Notes: generated by a model not told the origin, from the letters alone. A stretch of DNA of 64,000 nucleotides from Solanum dulcamara (GCF_947179165.1 NC_077238.1:1738501-1802500), one strand, 5' to 3'. Positions 35,197-56,000 are shown, counted from the stretch's first letter. Program-made: numbers and translations.

Positions 35197-37027
35197 TTTT
35201 ACAGATTCTTGCCGGAAAATTTATACCCCAATAACCCCAACAACAAAAAATTGAAAAAAAAAACTGAAAAATTTCACCTTTTTTTCAAGAATTGAATGAA
35301 AATGAAAGAACCCTTGAAGATTTATCAAAGACCCAGGTGGGGTTTCATCATATACAAATACCCTTTTGGGTTTTCAGAGGAATGGGGACCGGTCCACTGA
35401 CGTCTTGGACGAGTTATAGGGGTTGTGACTTAGCTTGATGATTCCTTATTGCTTTTTGAATTCGAAGAAGAAGAAAACAAAGAATTAGAATTTTGATATG
35501 GTCAAAAATATTTTCTTGGTAATTATTCTAAATTCGGAACGTCTGAGTCTATTAATATTCGCGAGATTAGAAACTTCACTATAATACGATAATAAAATGA
35601 CAAAGAATTAGTGAATCATAATATGACGATGGGTTATTATCATATATGATAAACTATTGATTCAGCAGTGATAAGTTCTTACGTCATATTTATTTATGAT
35701 TGATGGATATTAATTATAAACAATGTTTTTTCAAGAAAAAATTATTTTACTGATGTTTTTTTTGTTTATTAGAATTTCAACTTATTTTTGAATGGTCAAA
35801 AATATAAATGTAGGGTAAGGTGATAAGGTGTTGAATAATTTATGATAACTTGTCGATGGCAACCTCCAAAGAAATTAATAATATTCGTTTTTCTTAAAAT
35901 AAAAGAATCAAATAGAATTTAATTCATGATGTTAATAAAAGAGTGAATTTAATATTAATTCCACTAATTAAGAAGGAGTCAAAATGATCTGATTAAGCCA
36001 ACATATTTTATTTTCTTCTGAATCAAAAATATATATTTCAGTTAATTAAAAATTAAATATACAAGATCAAATGTTACAAAGACTAATATATAAAAAAAAT
36101 CAATTAATTTGAACCAAAAGTGTTTTTATCCTTAAAAAGTAAAGTCTACTAATATTAAAAACAACTCAAATGCCAACTGAAATTTGTATATGTTTGATCA
36201 CATTTTGAATGAATTTGGACATAGTCATTGTTTTCTTTTCTTTCTTTTCCTTATTTCATTCAATTATCTTTAACTATATCCTATATAATTATATCTATCA
36301 CTTCACTATCAAAAAAACAATAAAAGTATTATATGATCTTTATATAGTTGTGATTGAGATTATTCTATGTAAGTAAATATATTTTTTTATGTATACTTCT
36401 CTTTTTGAACTATGGAAGGAATCAATTCTCCAGTGTCTTCTCACCTATCAATAAGGGCAAAACTCTCTCCTGGCTTTTTTTTAGTTTTTCATCCGATGTT
36501 CAATATCAATATTGAAGTCCCGATTAAAAGAAAAATATTCCTTAACAAAAATTTTATATACTCAAAATTCAAATCTGAAATTTCTAATTAACAATAAAAA
36601 AATGTTATTTGGTGGTTCTCCTGGTCATTACCAAAAAGTACATATTATATCTTTTTATATGCACCTTTATCATTAATCATGAGTAATTAAAAGGAGTGTA
36701 TATATCACCTTAATCTTCTCTTAGCTATTATAAGTTAAGTTTATGTGTCAACCTGGTATAATTAAAAAGTATTAATAATATGTTTTCCCTATAGGATAGC
36801 CTATGTTCTTTCTTTTTGTTTATGTTAGTTTTGTGGTGGAGTTTGTAACTAAAACTTTTTCATGTTCAATTCTGGCTACTATAACAATTGCCTTTTTTAT
36901 ATGTTGGGTATCTTGTTCCATGCTTTTTCTTTGTCAAATTTCAAAGATACTGAACTTATATGTTTGGTTGACAGGTTGAGATGTAAAGATAATGAAGGAA
37001 AAGGACTTGAAGTAAATCCTATCTATA
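35197..37027. other. AT-rich spacer upstream of the NDT gene
   Basis: From 35197 to about 35420 is the likely 5' UTR and promoter of the NDT gene on the minus strand. The rest is AT-rich with no convincing ORF or RNA gene. Short stop-bounded frames here have no recognisable domain. Confidence 0.5.
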
Positions 37028-37134
37028 CTTTTCAAAAATATTATCGCATTCATGTCAGATCCTCTAAAAATGCACTATTTTTGAAAAATTCGACATGCAC
37101 TCAAAAATATTTTAAAAAATCCGAACAACATAGA
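37028..37134. repeat. Palindromic MITE, copy 4
   Basis: CTTTTCAAAAATATTATCGC, TGTCAGATCCTCTAAAAATG, AAAAATTCGACATGC and TTTTAAAAAATCCGAACAAC follow the layout of the 17361 family with more mutations. Inverted arms are still visible. Confidence 0.5.
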
Positions 37135-37660
37135 GTAAATGTATAAAGTGAGGGTGTAAGGGCTTTCTTTTTACTCATTCAATGTTCAACACTCACTTTA
37201 GTCTAAACAAATTCAGATTCACGTCAAGAAATTTCATCGTGGAATAAGATGTTCTTTATTGAAGATGATTCCACTGTCAATACATAAAGCCGAAAGTGAT
37301 GCTGGAATTTACAAATATTTTAAATTAGTTGAGATAGAAGAGAATTTCTTATAAATATGCATACAAATTGCTTGAACTCATTGGATCACAAACAACATTT
37401 ATAATATGAGGGGAACAAATACAAACATATTAAAATTACATAAGTATATAGTTTACATATAAATCTATTTCGTAACACACATAATAATAAAGAAAAATAT
37501 GTAAACGTGTGAAATTGCAGAAATGATTTCTAGTAAATTTGGTCAAAGATGGAGAAAATATAGCAACGACAGCACTAATATTGGTCAACAGTTGTTCCAT
37601 TCCAGTTTTTCAAAGTTAAAATTTTTATTTTCATTGCCTTCCATGTTAGAACACGATAAA

Positions 37661-37815
37661 AAGAACAATCTGTTGCACAAAACACCTCGAGTTCACACAG
37701 GGTCCAAGGGAATGCAATGTAGGCAGTCTATCCTAATGCAAGTATCACTGGCTAATTCCACGACTTGTACCCGTGACCTGTAGGTCGACAACTTTATTGT
37801 TGCTCCGAGGTTCAG
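37661..37815 (-). repeat. Au-type SINE, nearly complete
   Basis: On the minus strand: ACCTCGGAGCAACAATAAAG, GTCACGGGTACAAGTCGTGG (B-box region), AGGATAGACTGCCTACATTG, CCCTTGGACCCTGTGTGAAC and TGTTTTGTGCAA. The order and spacing match the plant Au SINE layout from tRNA-like head to GTGCA-containing 3' end. Confidence 0.65.
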
Positions 37816-38004
37816 TTCATGTTACAACATGATAATGTCTCAAAAACATAGAGAAAAGAATAGAGACGTTTATGCTACGATACAACACTCAGCAATTTTG
37901 AATCCTTCAAACAAATATATAAATGGCAAGATTCTACTGACTGCAAATGCATCTGCCAAAATGATCATTTGCTAAGGTCTCAAGGAAGTCTCCTCTTAAT
38001 AAAT

Positions 38005-46427
<8,423 letters not shown>

Positions 46428-46734
46428 TGATGAGGAATGTGGTGTGTGCGCTGAAGAAGACAGAATTTGGTGGAATATCAAATCAAATCGGTTCATACAT
46501 ACGGGTTTAGGCCCAATAAGCCCCTATTTGTTTAGACTTTAGACTATTGAACTTGTATACACCAATTAATAGTTGGACCAAGGAAAACTACCTAATTACA
46601 TAAATATTCCTACTATAAATATTAACTTATTCTACAATTTAAAATAATTAAGTATTTTATTATTGATTAAAAATTTCGTATCAAATTTCAAATCAGATAC
46701 ACTATTTCTTTAGATATCAAGTTAGATATACGTA

Positions 46735-47015
46735 TTCTGAAATACATATAATATAGGGAGAGAGGCGAGAGTGAGGCAACAAGTATCTTTTGATATAAAT
46801 ACATGTATCATTGATACCAGATACATTTTAAAATATATATACATAGGGAGAGAGGCAAATAAGAGAGGGAGAGAGGCGAGCGAGAGAGTCAACATACATT
46901 TTTAGATGCTAACTACATGTATATTTGATACCAAATACAATTTGAAATACAAATACATAAGGAAAGAGGTGAGTGATAGAGCGAAAGAGGCGAGCGAGAG
47001 AGTCAGTATATTTCA
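46735..47015. repeat. Degenerate tandem repeat with GGGAGAGAGGCGAG motif
   Basis: ATACATAGGGAGAGAGGC, GATACCAGATACATTTTAAA and GGCGAGCGAGAGAGTCA recur about every 100-120 bp across three to four units upstream of the IPMDH gene. Motifs of this type are common dispersed repeats in Solanum. No coding content. Confidence 0.6.
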
Positions 47016-47019
47016 AATA

Positions 47020-48295
47020 CATGTGAATCACGCTTGGATACAATGTATTTAGAACAAACTACACTTAATTTAACCCGTATGTATTCGAGATACATATATT
47101 TGAGTGCGTTAGATACATGTATCTGGAAAAAAAAAATGTGGTACGAAAGGTAATTTCAAAAACTAAAGGAAAGGAACATAATTAGACAATAAACTAGTGA
47201 AATTTGTGTTGTTTGTTCTTCCCTTCTTTTTTTTTAATCAAGATAATTACTCATTTTATCTCAATTTTTGTGGTACTTTTTAGAATCAAACTTTTAATTT
47301 TAATCGTGCATTTGAACATATAGAAGAAGTAATATTTCGGAACTCTTAAAATACAATAATAACTTGGATATGTCGTACATTAGTGAACATTTGGGCCAAT
47401 ATCATGTTAATTTTGTCTTCGTTTAAAGTAATTTATGTCAAACTAGCTACGATGCACTTCACAAATTATATCGGGGGGCCATAATTTTGGTACAATTTTC
47501 ATTATGTTTACCTTGTTAAAATATTCACAATTCTTGCCGAATTGGCTAATAAATTTACCTTCTTCACAAGTTATGCACGACGGACATAACTTTAGCATAA
47601 TTTTCATTCTATCTTATTAAATTGTTCATAAAATTAGGTAGGGTGGTTAATGGTTTTGATACTATATTCGTTCTATCTATTTGTTAAATTATTCACAAGT
47701 CTTGTTTGAATTAACAAATTTTCTGTGTTGTTTATTTATTTCCAAATTTAGCCATACTGACAATATTTAATTATTTTTTTTCTGCCTATCTTATTAAAAT
47801 ATTCACGATTTTTTTTGAATTAGCAAAACCTAATATTGTCTTTCATTCTATCTATAAGTCTTGTTACATTCTTCACAAGTTTTGCATGTGTTGTTCCAAT
47901 TTATTTTATTTTATTTTCATAATCAAATGTTCAAAATTTCAATTACTTCTAACCTCTCATCAATACCTTAGTAGAAAAAAATGATTTTTTTCGGTATTTT
48001 AAAAAAAATGTATCTACATAAAAGTGTAACACAAATCAATAAGTTCATGACCTCCATGCCAAGTGATATATATTTCATAAAGATGTAAACATTACAAAAG
48101 ATCACCAACATAAATTACATATCAAAAGAATCTTGTTGGTTATAAATTGATATGACATGGAATTAAAAGAAAAAATTTGTGCCCGCGTAAAAGCGCGGTC
48201 GATGAAGAACGTCCTTGACTCCCCAAATAAGCTCAAATAAAATTGAAATAATAGATTGTTGAGCGAGTGCTTGTTTTCAATACGTTGAATCGAAA
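47020..48295. other. Gene-free AT-rich spacer
   Basis: It holds two imperfect copies of a CATAAxTTTxGxxxAATTTTCATT unit followed by TTxTTAAAxTxTTCA (about 47480 and 47585). A GC-rich short hairpin CCCGCGTAAAAGCGCGG lies at 48183-48199. No coding region was seen. Confidence 0.45.
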
Positions 48296-48715
48296 TTAAA
48301 CTTGTGGTTGAGGAGGAGGACTAAAGTTTGGGATTACAAATTTACCATGGTTATGGCACATGTCATGACATTCTTGTTCAGCATATAATGGACTTCCTTC
48401 ACCACCACCAAAAATACCTTTATAACATTTTTCATAACATTCTTCATGCCCTGGTTCAATTTTAAATTTTCTTCCTGAAAATTCATACACTGGCCCCTTA
48501 GGACCTTGGGGGTGGGGGTGGGGTTCAGGGTGAGGTGGGCAAGGTTGGGGGTGGGGGAGGGGTTGGGGGTGAGGGTGGAGGTGGGCGTGGGGGTGGGGAT
48601 GGGGGTGAGGGTGAGGGTGGGGTATGTCTTCATGTGCCAATGCAAATTTGCTTGAAACAAAGATAGTAACAATGGCAATTAAAAGGATAGGTCCCATATT
48701 TTTGTTAATGGCCAT
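48296..48715 (-). CDS. Small secreted His-Pro-rich protein with C-terminal Cys motif
   Basis: Single-exon 139-aa protein. Residues 1-27 (MAINKNMGPILLIAIVTIFVSSKFALA) are a signal peptide. Residues about 32-70 are an alternating Pro-His array (PHPHPHPHPH) with Ala, Leu, Gln and Glu substitutions. The C-terminal part, YEFSGRKFKIEPGHEECYEK to CYKG and ECHDMCHNHGKF, has paired C-x3-C motifs (ECYEKC and ECHDMC) that could form two disulfides. The His-Pro array could bind metal ions in the cell wall, but this is inference; I do not recognise a named family. A TATATAAA box lies about 100 bp upstream on the minus strand. Not related to its kinase neighbours. Confidence 0.85.
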   Translation of the reverse strand: MAINKNMGPILLIAIVTIFVSSKFALAHEDIPHPHPHPHPHPHAHLHPHPQPLPHPQPCPPHPEPHPHPQGPKGPVYEFSGRKFKIEPGHEECYEKCYKGIFGGGEGSPLYAEQECHDMCHNHGKFVIPNFSPPPQPQV

Positions 48716-48815
48716 TATTTCTTTTTATTCCCTCTACTCTTTTCTAATTTTTCTATGAGAAAAGTTAAAAAGAGGGAACAAAAAGATAATATGAGAATGA
48801 TAGGGACAAGGGTGG

Positions 48816-48823
48816 TTTATATA
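48816..48823 (-). promoter_or_regulatory. TATA box of the His-Pro-rich gene
   Basis: TATATAAA on the minus strand, about 100 bp before the ATG at 48715. The distance leaves room for a 5' UTR of about 70 bases, which is normal for a plant gene. Confidence 0.55.
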
Positions 48824-49400
48824 GGTGAAAGAATTAATAATAACATTTTGCTAAAAATTAGGTTTTGGCATAGAGTATTTAGTGGATGTCCATTAAAAAT
48901 CCTAAGGCATGAGAAGGAATGTTCATCAAAAGTCTAATGTGGTAAAGAGAGAAATAAGGAAGAAAAAAAAAAGAAGGGAAATTGTGAATTTTTTGACGAA
49001 TTTAAATGTTATTATATACTGATCGTTTAAAAATAATATATATAAAATTAGGTCATTTATGAGTTAATTACATGTAAATTTGGAAAGAGGAAAGTACAAA
49101 TCTTTATAAGGATTAACACAAATTTCCATGGTAGTCACACTTTTGCACTCAATGATGATGTAGCCCAAGAAACAAATTTGTGGGGCATGTTGGGCCAAAG
49201 CGGACAATACATGCTATCGGCTTGGACCATGTCAAGGTTGCTGACAATAAACCCAATGTGCTTCAACCTTTTCCCAGCATTGGACTACCCCATATATCTT
49301 CTACATAGGAGAAAGTTAGAGACAAAAATAACTATTTCACTAAAATTTCTTGACAAAGTGAGACTACACAAATGATAGCTTACATATCAGCCAATAAAGG

Positions 49401-51861
49401 CTAGGCAAGTTCTACTACTGATGAATCTACCTCAGTACTTGAGGGAGAATATAGGTAAGGCTTGGGAGGCATTTGCAAAGAGTCTAGTTTCCCTTCTAAC
49501 ATTTCCACAACCTTGCTCATGGAGGGTCGATTTGAAGGATCAGTCTGTATGCACCACAAACTCACTATCACCAACTTTCTTGCACACTCGTTGTCCTCTT
49601 CATTCATTATCCCAATTAATTGAAGCTCTTCGTCTAGTTCAATTCGTCGATAGAGCCAATGTGGAAAGTAGATTTCACTCGTACGATCAACTCCAACATC
49701 AACATTTTTTCTTCCTCCAACCATCTCTAGGACCATCATTCCATAGCTGTAGACATCAGACTTGTGAGAGACACCTCCCAAGTTTCTACAAACGATTTCT
49801 GGAGCAATGTAACCGATAGTCCCTCGTGGACCTAACATTGACACAATACTCTCTTGTTTCATGCACAATTTGGCAAGACCAAAATCAGAGATTTTAGGAC
49901 AAAAATTGTCATCGAGTAGGATATTATGAGGCTTTATATCAAAATGCAAAATCCGAGTGTTACAGCCACGATGCAAGTACTCCAATCCTCGAGCAATGCC
50001 TAACGCGATTTTGTACAGTATTGGCCAACTCAATTGGCGAACACTGTCGGATCTTTCCTCATAAATAAAATTTTCAAGAGATCCATTTGGCATGAACTCA
50101 TATACAAGAGCTCTTTTGTGACCCTCAAAACAAAATCCCACAAGGCTCACAATGTTAACATGCGATGTCCTGCTAATACTTGCCACTTCGTTAATGAAAT
50201 CTTCAGCACTGCCTTTTCGTTCATTCAGGACCTTCACTGCCACTTCACTCCCGTTACGCAGACTTCCTCTGTATACATTACCAAATCCTCCTTGGCCTAG
50301 TTTGTTTTTGAAGTGACTGGTGATTCTTTTGATGTCTGTATAATTGTATCTGTTTGGAGCGTATGATCCATAGTTCTTTAAGAATTCTTCAACTTTTTGG
50401 TGATCCTCAGCATTAGATAACCAAAACCTGATGTATTTGTACCACAAAATCTTTTCTCTGAAGCAGAATAGTAAAACCAACAGTCCAACAGTAAACAAAC
50501 TTGCACCTGTGGGAAAAAAATGAAGTCAATACAACAATAACAACATATCAGAGTATGGGGAGGGCAGGTATACGCAGATCTTACCCATACCTAAGAGGTA
50601 GAGAGACTGAACAAAAGAAAAGGCAGTTCGGAAAAGGAAATATTAAAAAATGAAGAAATCACTGCAAAATACGTTAGAAAGCATGACCAAACATTCTCAA
50701 CAGTAGCTATAACAAAAATACGACAATAGACTACAAGAAGCGACAAATAGTAACAGAAATCTAGAAACAAGAAACTACAGGACTAATGCTACTACTAATA
50801 GGAAAGGATAAGCGAGACCATCTGCAACACAAATACCTGTGGCCACCATGAACCAGATTATCCGAAGGTAACCCCTTTTCGATTTTCCTTGTGTTAGATT
50901 GCTAACATCTGTAACACCAATGTTTTTCCTAACATCTGCAACACCAACAGTTAAGAGTTTCAGACTATAAAACTTATCTCCGATTAAGCGAAAAAGTCTA
51001 TTAATGATAGAAGGACAATAAGTATTTAATTTGGAATGAAGATAAGTTTGCTCCCACATGGCTCCTTCCCTGCGCCTACCCCAATTTTTGGAAGAAAAAG
51101 AAATTTGACCTTGGAAATGAAGTACATATATGGAGATGTCTACCTTTGTGACAAGAAAATCTGTTGGTTTTATCAGTCTGGCATTGACCTCCACCATAAT
51201 GACAACTGATACAGTCATCAGACAGTTTCCATTCTACTAGAATTTCGGGACCTAATACATCGAACAAATCACCATCACTTGACTGAATTGGCAATCTGAT
51301 AATTGAACAATTGGTAGGAAGATTGTATGCTTCTATGTATTCATCACTATTTCGGAAAAGGTTGTAGTATATGCTAAAGCCTTCACAGCCACTGTACATT
51401 TTATAACCAGCAAAATAACCGTTTGTCTTGTGAGTAATGTTAAGGGCATTATTACTGGTACTGATGCATTTGAAGAAGTTGTTAATATTAATCATATTGA
51501 AAGAAATAGAAGGAGAGTTTGGAAGGGAGAAGTTTTTGTTAAAAGCCTGGCACTTATGTTGTGTCAACGTTGTTTCAAGCTTCGTGTCCCCAAGCCAAAC
51601 TGATGAATTATGCTTCTCTAAAGCATAGTACCAATCTCCTTCAGGAATCAGTCGGATTTTCGGAAATGGTTTAGCATCACAACCATTCATGGTCATTATT
51701 CCACAGTGAGGTTGTGTGGAAAGAGAGTAAGGAAATCTCAGGTCAGTAAAATTTCCACATGAAAAGGACTTTGGACAAGTTGAATCATTTCTTGATCCCT
51801 TTGCCTGAACTAAGATTAGAAGTAGAAATAGAAGAAAGCTTACAAATGAAGTGATAGCCAT
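49401..51861 (-). CDS. Chimeric receptor kinase: LRK10L1-type ectodomain, LRK10L2-type kinase
   Basis: Exons: 51861-51144, 50935-50837, 50506-49401, phase 1 throughout; 640 aa. Exon 1 encodes signal peptide [20 protein letters not shown] and an ectodomain almost identical to gene C ([37 protein letters not shown]). Exon 2 (DVRKNIGV to WFMVATG) and the start of exon 3 form the membrane helix. The single-exon kinase is of the other subfamily, LRK10L2/PR5K-like: [48 protein letters not shown] (HFD, non-RD), [22 protein letters not shown]. The stop is at 49401, after DSSVVELA. Similarity to gene C ends about 50 bp into intron 1. Likely a functional membrane kinase pairing a sensor from the array with an unrelated signalling domain. 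Confidence 0.85.
50525..50605 (-). repeat. TS/SolS SINE fragment in intron 2 of the chimeric kinase
   Basis: On the plus strand the sequence is ACAACAATAACAACATATCA, GTATGGGGAGGGCAGGTATA, CGCAGATCTTACCCATACCT and AAGAGGTAGAGAGACTG. This is the reverse complement of the TS-type SINE tail, truncated at its 5' side. Confidence 0.6.
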
Positions 51862-52082
51862 ATTAAATATCTCAAGAAGAGGAATAAGACTAGATTATGA
51901 ACTCATTTGTTCACTACACTTACATTTAAAAGCATAGTGAATTTGGAAAAGTTGTTGAGAAACGTGTATTAGGTGCTGTGGGGGAAGACTCAAACTACTT
52001 ACATCTTGGTGTAAAGACTAGAAGTCTTGCATCAATATTTAGACTTTGTGAAGAGACAACTATCACTTTATTTTTGCATGTT

Positions 52083-52445
52083 TCACACCTCAACTATGCA
52101 TTGTTCCTTTTTCCTACCTAAAACGGAGAGAGTGATAAAGATAAAGAGCACATAGAGAGTGATAATTTAGGTAGATAAAGAGAACAATGGATAGTTGAGG
52201 TATGAAGCTCAAAGAAAGATAATAAGAGTTCATGGTAAAAAACACACCTAAATTATTCATTTTCATACCTCAACTATCTATTATTCGTTTTACCTATCTA
52301 TACCATCATTACCTTTGTATTAAAATACACCTGGATGCAGAGTTAGCTGACCAACTTAGCATCGAGGTGCGTTTAAATACAAAGAGAGTGTAGTTTAAGT
52401 AGGTAAAATGAACAATAAGTTGAGGTATGATTGGAAAAGTCTCTG
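52083..52445. repeat. Two adjacent fold-back elements of the CACCTCAACTAT family
   Basis: One hairpin pairs CACACCTCAACTATGCATTG with AACAATGGATAGTTGAGGTA (52083-52210). The next pairs CATACCTCAACTATCTATTA with CAATAAGTTGAGGTATGA (52225-52432). The motif ACACACCTAAATTATTC links them to the larger element at 39828. Confidence 0.6.
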
Positions 52446-52950
52446 AATTATACATAGATATCCAATGATTTTTCAGCCTTGCTAATTGAAATGAGTGACC
52501 GGCAACTGAGGACTTTTCACCTTCGGTTAAAGGATCATTTTGTCGTCAATTCTCCAATGACCAAAATGATTGTTACGTTTCACTAACTTGTGATAGTTAT
52601 TGAGTTCTCAAATATTTAAATTTGAACTTTAAAATAATTATTTTATATTAGTTCTGGAAATTATTGAGAAGAAACAAACTAATTAGGACTACTTGATTCT
52701 TAAGACAAATTTTGGGACTAGCACAAAAAATTGTAAATCTATTCACTTTGGGATGTCTGAAGAACAGGTACCTGAACTCAGGAAGTTATTCATGAACTTT
52801 AGTCAAGTGTAACATCAGACACCGCAGATTCAAAATTATTCCGGAATGGTTAAATTTGCAAAAGAATTTAAAAAAAAAAAATCAGTACAAATTAAATAGT
52901 GATATTCAAATAGAGTATCGTGTAAAAAATTTCTGAAAAACAATTTTCTT

Positions 52951-53065
52951 GAGTTGGGGGTCCATCAGAAATAACCTCCCTACCCCCACAAAGGTAGAGG
53001 TAAGGTCGGCCTACTCCTTACCCTTCTCGGTCCCCACTTGTGGTACTATACTGGGTATGTTTTTG
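52951..53065 (+). repeat. TS/SolS SINE overlapping the kinase stop codon
   Basis: TTGAGTTGGGGGTCCATCAG, AATAACCTCCCTACC, AAAGGTAGAGGTAAGGTCGG, CTCGGTCCCCACTTGTGGTA and CTGGGTATGTTTTTGTCAG. Its 3' end reaches into the last codons of the minus-strand kinase gene at 53046. Confidence 0.75.
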
Positions 53066-56000
53066 TCAGTTCTATTATTGATGAATCTACCTCTGATCCT
53101 GAGGGAGAATATAGGTAAGGCTTGGGAGGCATTTGCAAAGAATCTAGTTTCCCTTCTAACATTTCCACAACCTTGCTCATCGATGGTCGATTTGAGGGAT
53201 CAGTCTGTATGCACCATAAACTCACCATCACCATCTTTCTTGCACATTCTTTCTCCTCTTCATTCATTATCCCGATGAGTTGAAGCTCTTCGTCTAGTTC
53301 AATTCGTTGATAAAGCCAATGTGGAAAGTAGATTTCACTCGTACGATCAACTCCAACATCAACATTTTTTCTTCCTCCAACCATCTCTAGGACCATCATT
53401 CCGTAGCTATATACGTCAGACTTGTGAGAGACACCTCCCAAGTTTCTGCAAACAATTTCTGGAGCAATATAGCCAATAGTACCACGTGGACCTAACATTG
53501 ACACGACACTCTCCTTTTTTATGCATAGTTTGGCAAGACCAAAGTCTGAGATCTTAGGACAAAAATCCTCATCAAGTAGGATATTATGAGGCTTTATATC
53601 AAAATGCAAAATCCGAGTGTTACAACCACAGTGCAAGTACTCCGATCCTCGAGCAATGCCTAGTGCAATTTTGTACAGTATCGGCCAACCCAATTGGCGA
53701 ACTCCGTCAGATCTTTCCTCATAGATAAACTTTTCAAGAGATCCGTTTGGCATGAATTCATAAACGAGAGCTCTTTTGCGACCCTCAAAACAAAATCCCA
53801 CAAGGCTCACTATGTTAACATGTGATGTTCTGCTAATACTTGCCACCTCATTAATGAAATCTTCACCATTGCCTTTTAGTTCATTCAGGACCTTCACTGC
53901 CACTTGACTCCCGTTACGCAAACTTCCTCTGTATACATTACCAAATCCTCCTTGGCCTAGTTTGTTTTTGAAGTGACTGGTGATTCGTTTGATGTCTGTA
54001 TAGTTGTATCTGTTTGGAGCATATGACCCATAGTTCTTCAGAAATGCTTCAATATTTCGATGATCCTCAGCTTTAGATTCCCAAAACCTGAGATTTTTGT
54101 GCCAGAAAATCTTTTTTCTCAAGCAGAAGAGCAAAATCACGACTCCAATGCAAGGGAAAACTGCAAATGTGGGGGGAAAATGAAAGTCATGCACTGGAAA
54201 GAGACTGGTGTTTAAGTAACACAACAATTACAGCATTTTCAGAACATGTTAAATAATTCTAATTTTGCGCGAGGCAATAAGAGATTTTTGTGTAAGTCTA
54301 ATTACAGACAAAACTTAGTGATTATAGATATTTACCTATGCCTAGAATCAGTCCCAAGTTTCTTTTTGCTTCTGCAAAAATACAGAAATGAAAGATTAAT
54401 TAGTCAGAATAAGAGTGAAAGCAATTCACTTCTATTCATATTGATATATTTAACATCTTGGAAGGAACCAATCAACACATCGAAATCCTTTTCAAAAATG
54501 AAACCAGATATACACAAGCAACTGACAAGCTTCTTATATGCAATACCTTCTGGAGCAAAAGAAGTTGTTTTCGATGTCATTTTGGCATTGCCCCGTGAAG
54601 ACAGATGGAAAAATTTAACGACACTTCCCACTTTAACGTGAAACTAGGAGTCAATAGATCAAACAAATCAGTAGAATTTGGTTCTGAAGGTGAACGATAC
54701 TTGAAAGGAAATCGAATAATCGAGGAATTTGAAGGAAGATCACTAGCTGAAATACTATGTCTTTGATCTGGTTATAAGCTAAAGGCATCACAACTCGACT
54801 AGTTCTTATAACTTTGAAAATAACCATCAATCTGCACACTGTTATTTGTGCATTTGAATGTACAAAGTTATATTGTTGCAGACTCAAAATAGAACATGAG
54901 GTGGGAGAAGATAACTAATGGTTCCAATTCTTCCAGAATGCAACTCTTTTGGACAAGATTTACTATCTAATTGAACTAAGTTGACGATAAGAAGATGAAA
55001 CATAAAGAACATAGCAGAAAAGGAGGCTGTAGTCATTAGTCTAAACCTAAACTTAAACAAGTAACATACCGAAATATATAATACAAATATGAGTACCCAA
55101 AATTAATGTTCTCTTGATTACCTCTGAATCCCTCCTATACTTGAGTTTGTTAATCTGGCCTTCTACTATAATTCAAGAAACAGATATTAAGATCTATAAA
55201 AATAACAATAATGCAACAGCCAAAGTGTCTTCATAAAGCTCAAACTTATCTTCATAAGGATTCTAGTCATAATTCTTGACATTAAGATTGGTGATCTACA
55301 TAGATGTGTGAATCTTGACTTAGATTTTTTTGTTGTCATTTCCAAATAGTTAGTAACTTCCGTAACTATGAGACTCAAAACTGGATTTTTGCTTTGTCCT
55401 ATTTGTACCATAATCACAATGCTATAGTGAGAAACTGTCTTAGTTGCTAAAGCTCGACAGACAAGATTATAATCGTTATGCTTTTAAAGGACTTTGAGTC
55501 AAGAAGGAGGAGATTAAGCAGCCTATTAGATTGAGAAAAGAGATAACAAGTCTTCAATTAGTATCCTGTTATACTAACAAAATACTGCTGTGACAACCAC
55601 AGGGTTAAAAGGACAAGAGGTCAAACCCTGAAATGCATTTTATTAATCAGAACACGACACCATTCATCAGAGGTAATTAGCTGCTATAAGAATATTCACT
55701 TGGCTGCACAGGGAAATCATCGTAGCTCATGTGGACTTTACCTTAGTGGTGTTTGATTCCCATCGTGTAATCCTCTCCCCCCATTTTTTTATCTTAATAA
55801 AACTTGGCTGCGCAAAATTTTGTGGTTCCCACATAATCCAAATGCTTATTGCAGCTGTATCTTGATGCCTAGATCATCAAGCGATACTTCTTTGTGCGCC
55901 TGGTAATCACAAGAAGAGAACCTAAAGCACGATGCCCAATCATAGCATAAGGTTCTGCATAATTATACTGGAAAATTAACTGCTAAATAGGGGCTTACTG

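Noticed and set aside
48183..48199. GC-rich hairpin as a second Helitron end
   Set aside because: A CTRR end at the proper distance and a matching TC start were not found.
48334..48678. 114-aa minus-strand frame rich in Thr-Pro
   Set aside because: It is an out-of-frame reading of the Pro-His repeat gene; only the 139-aa frame has a signal peptide and an orderly Cys tail.
49421..49819. 132-aa plus-strand open frame
   Set aside because: It is the antisense shadow of the LRK10L2 kinase exon; the same kind of frame appears opposite the paralog at 52949-53278.
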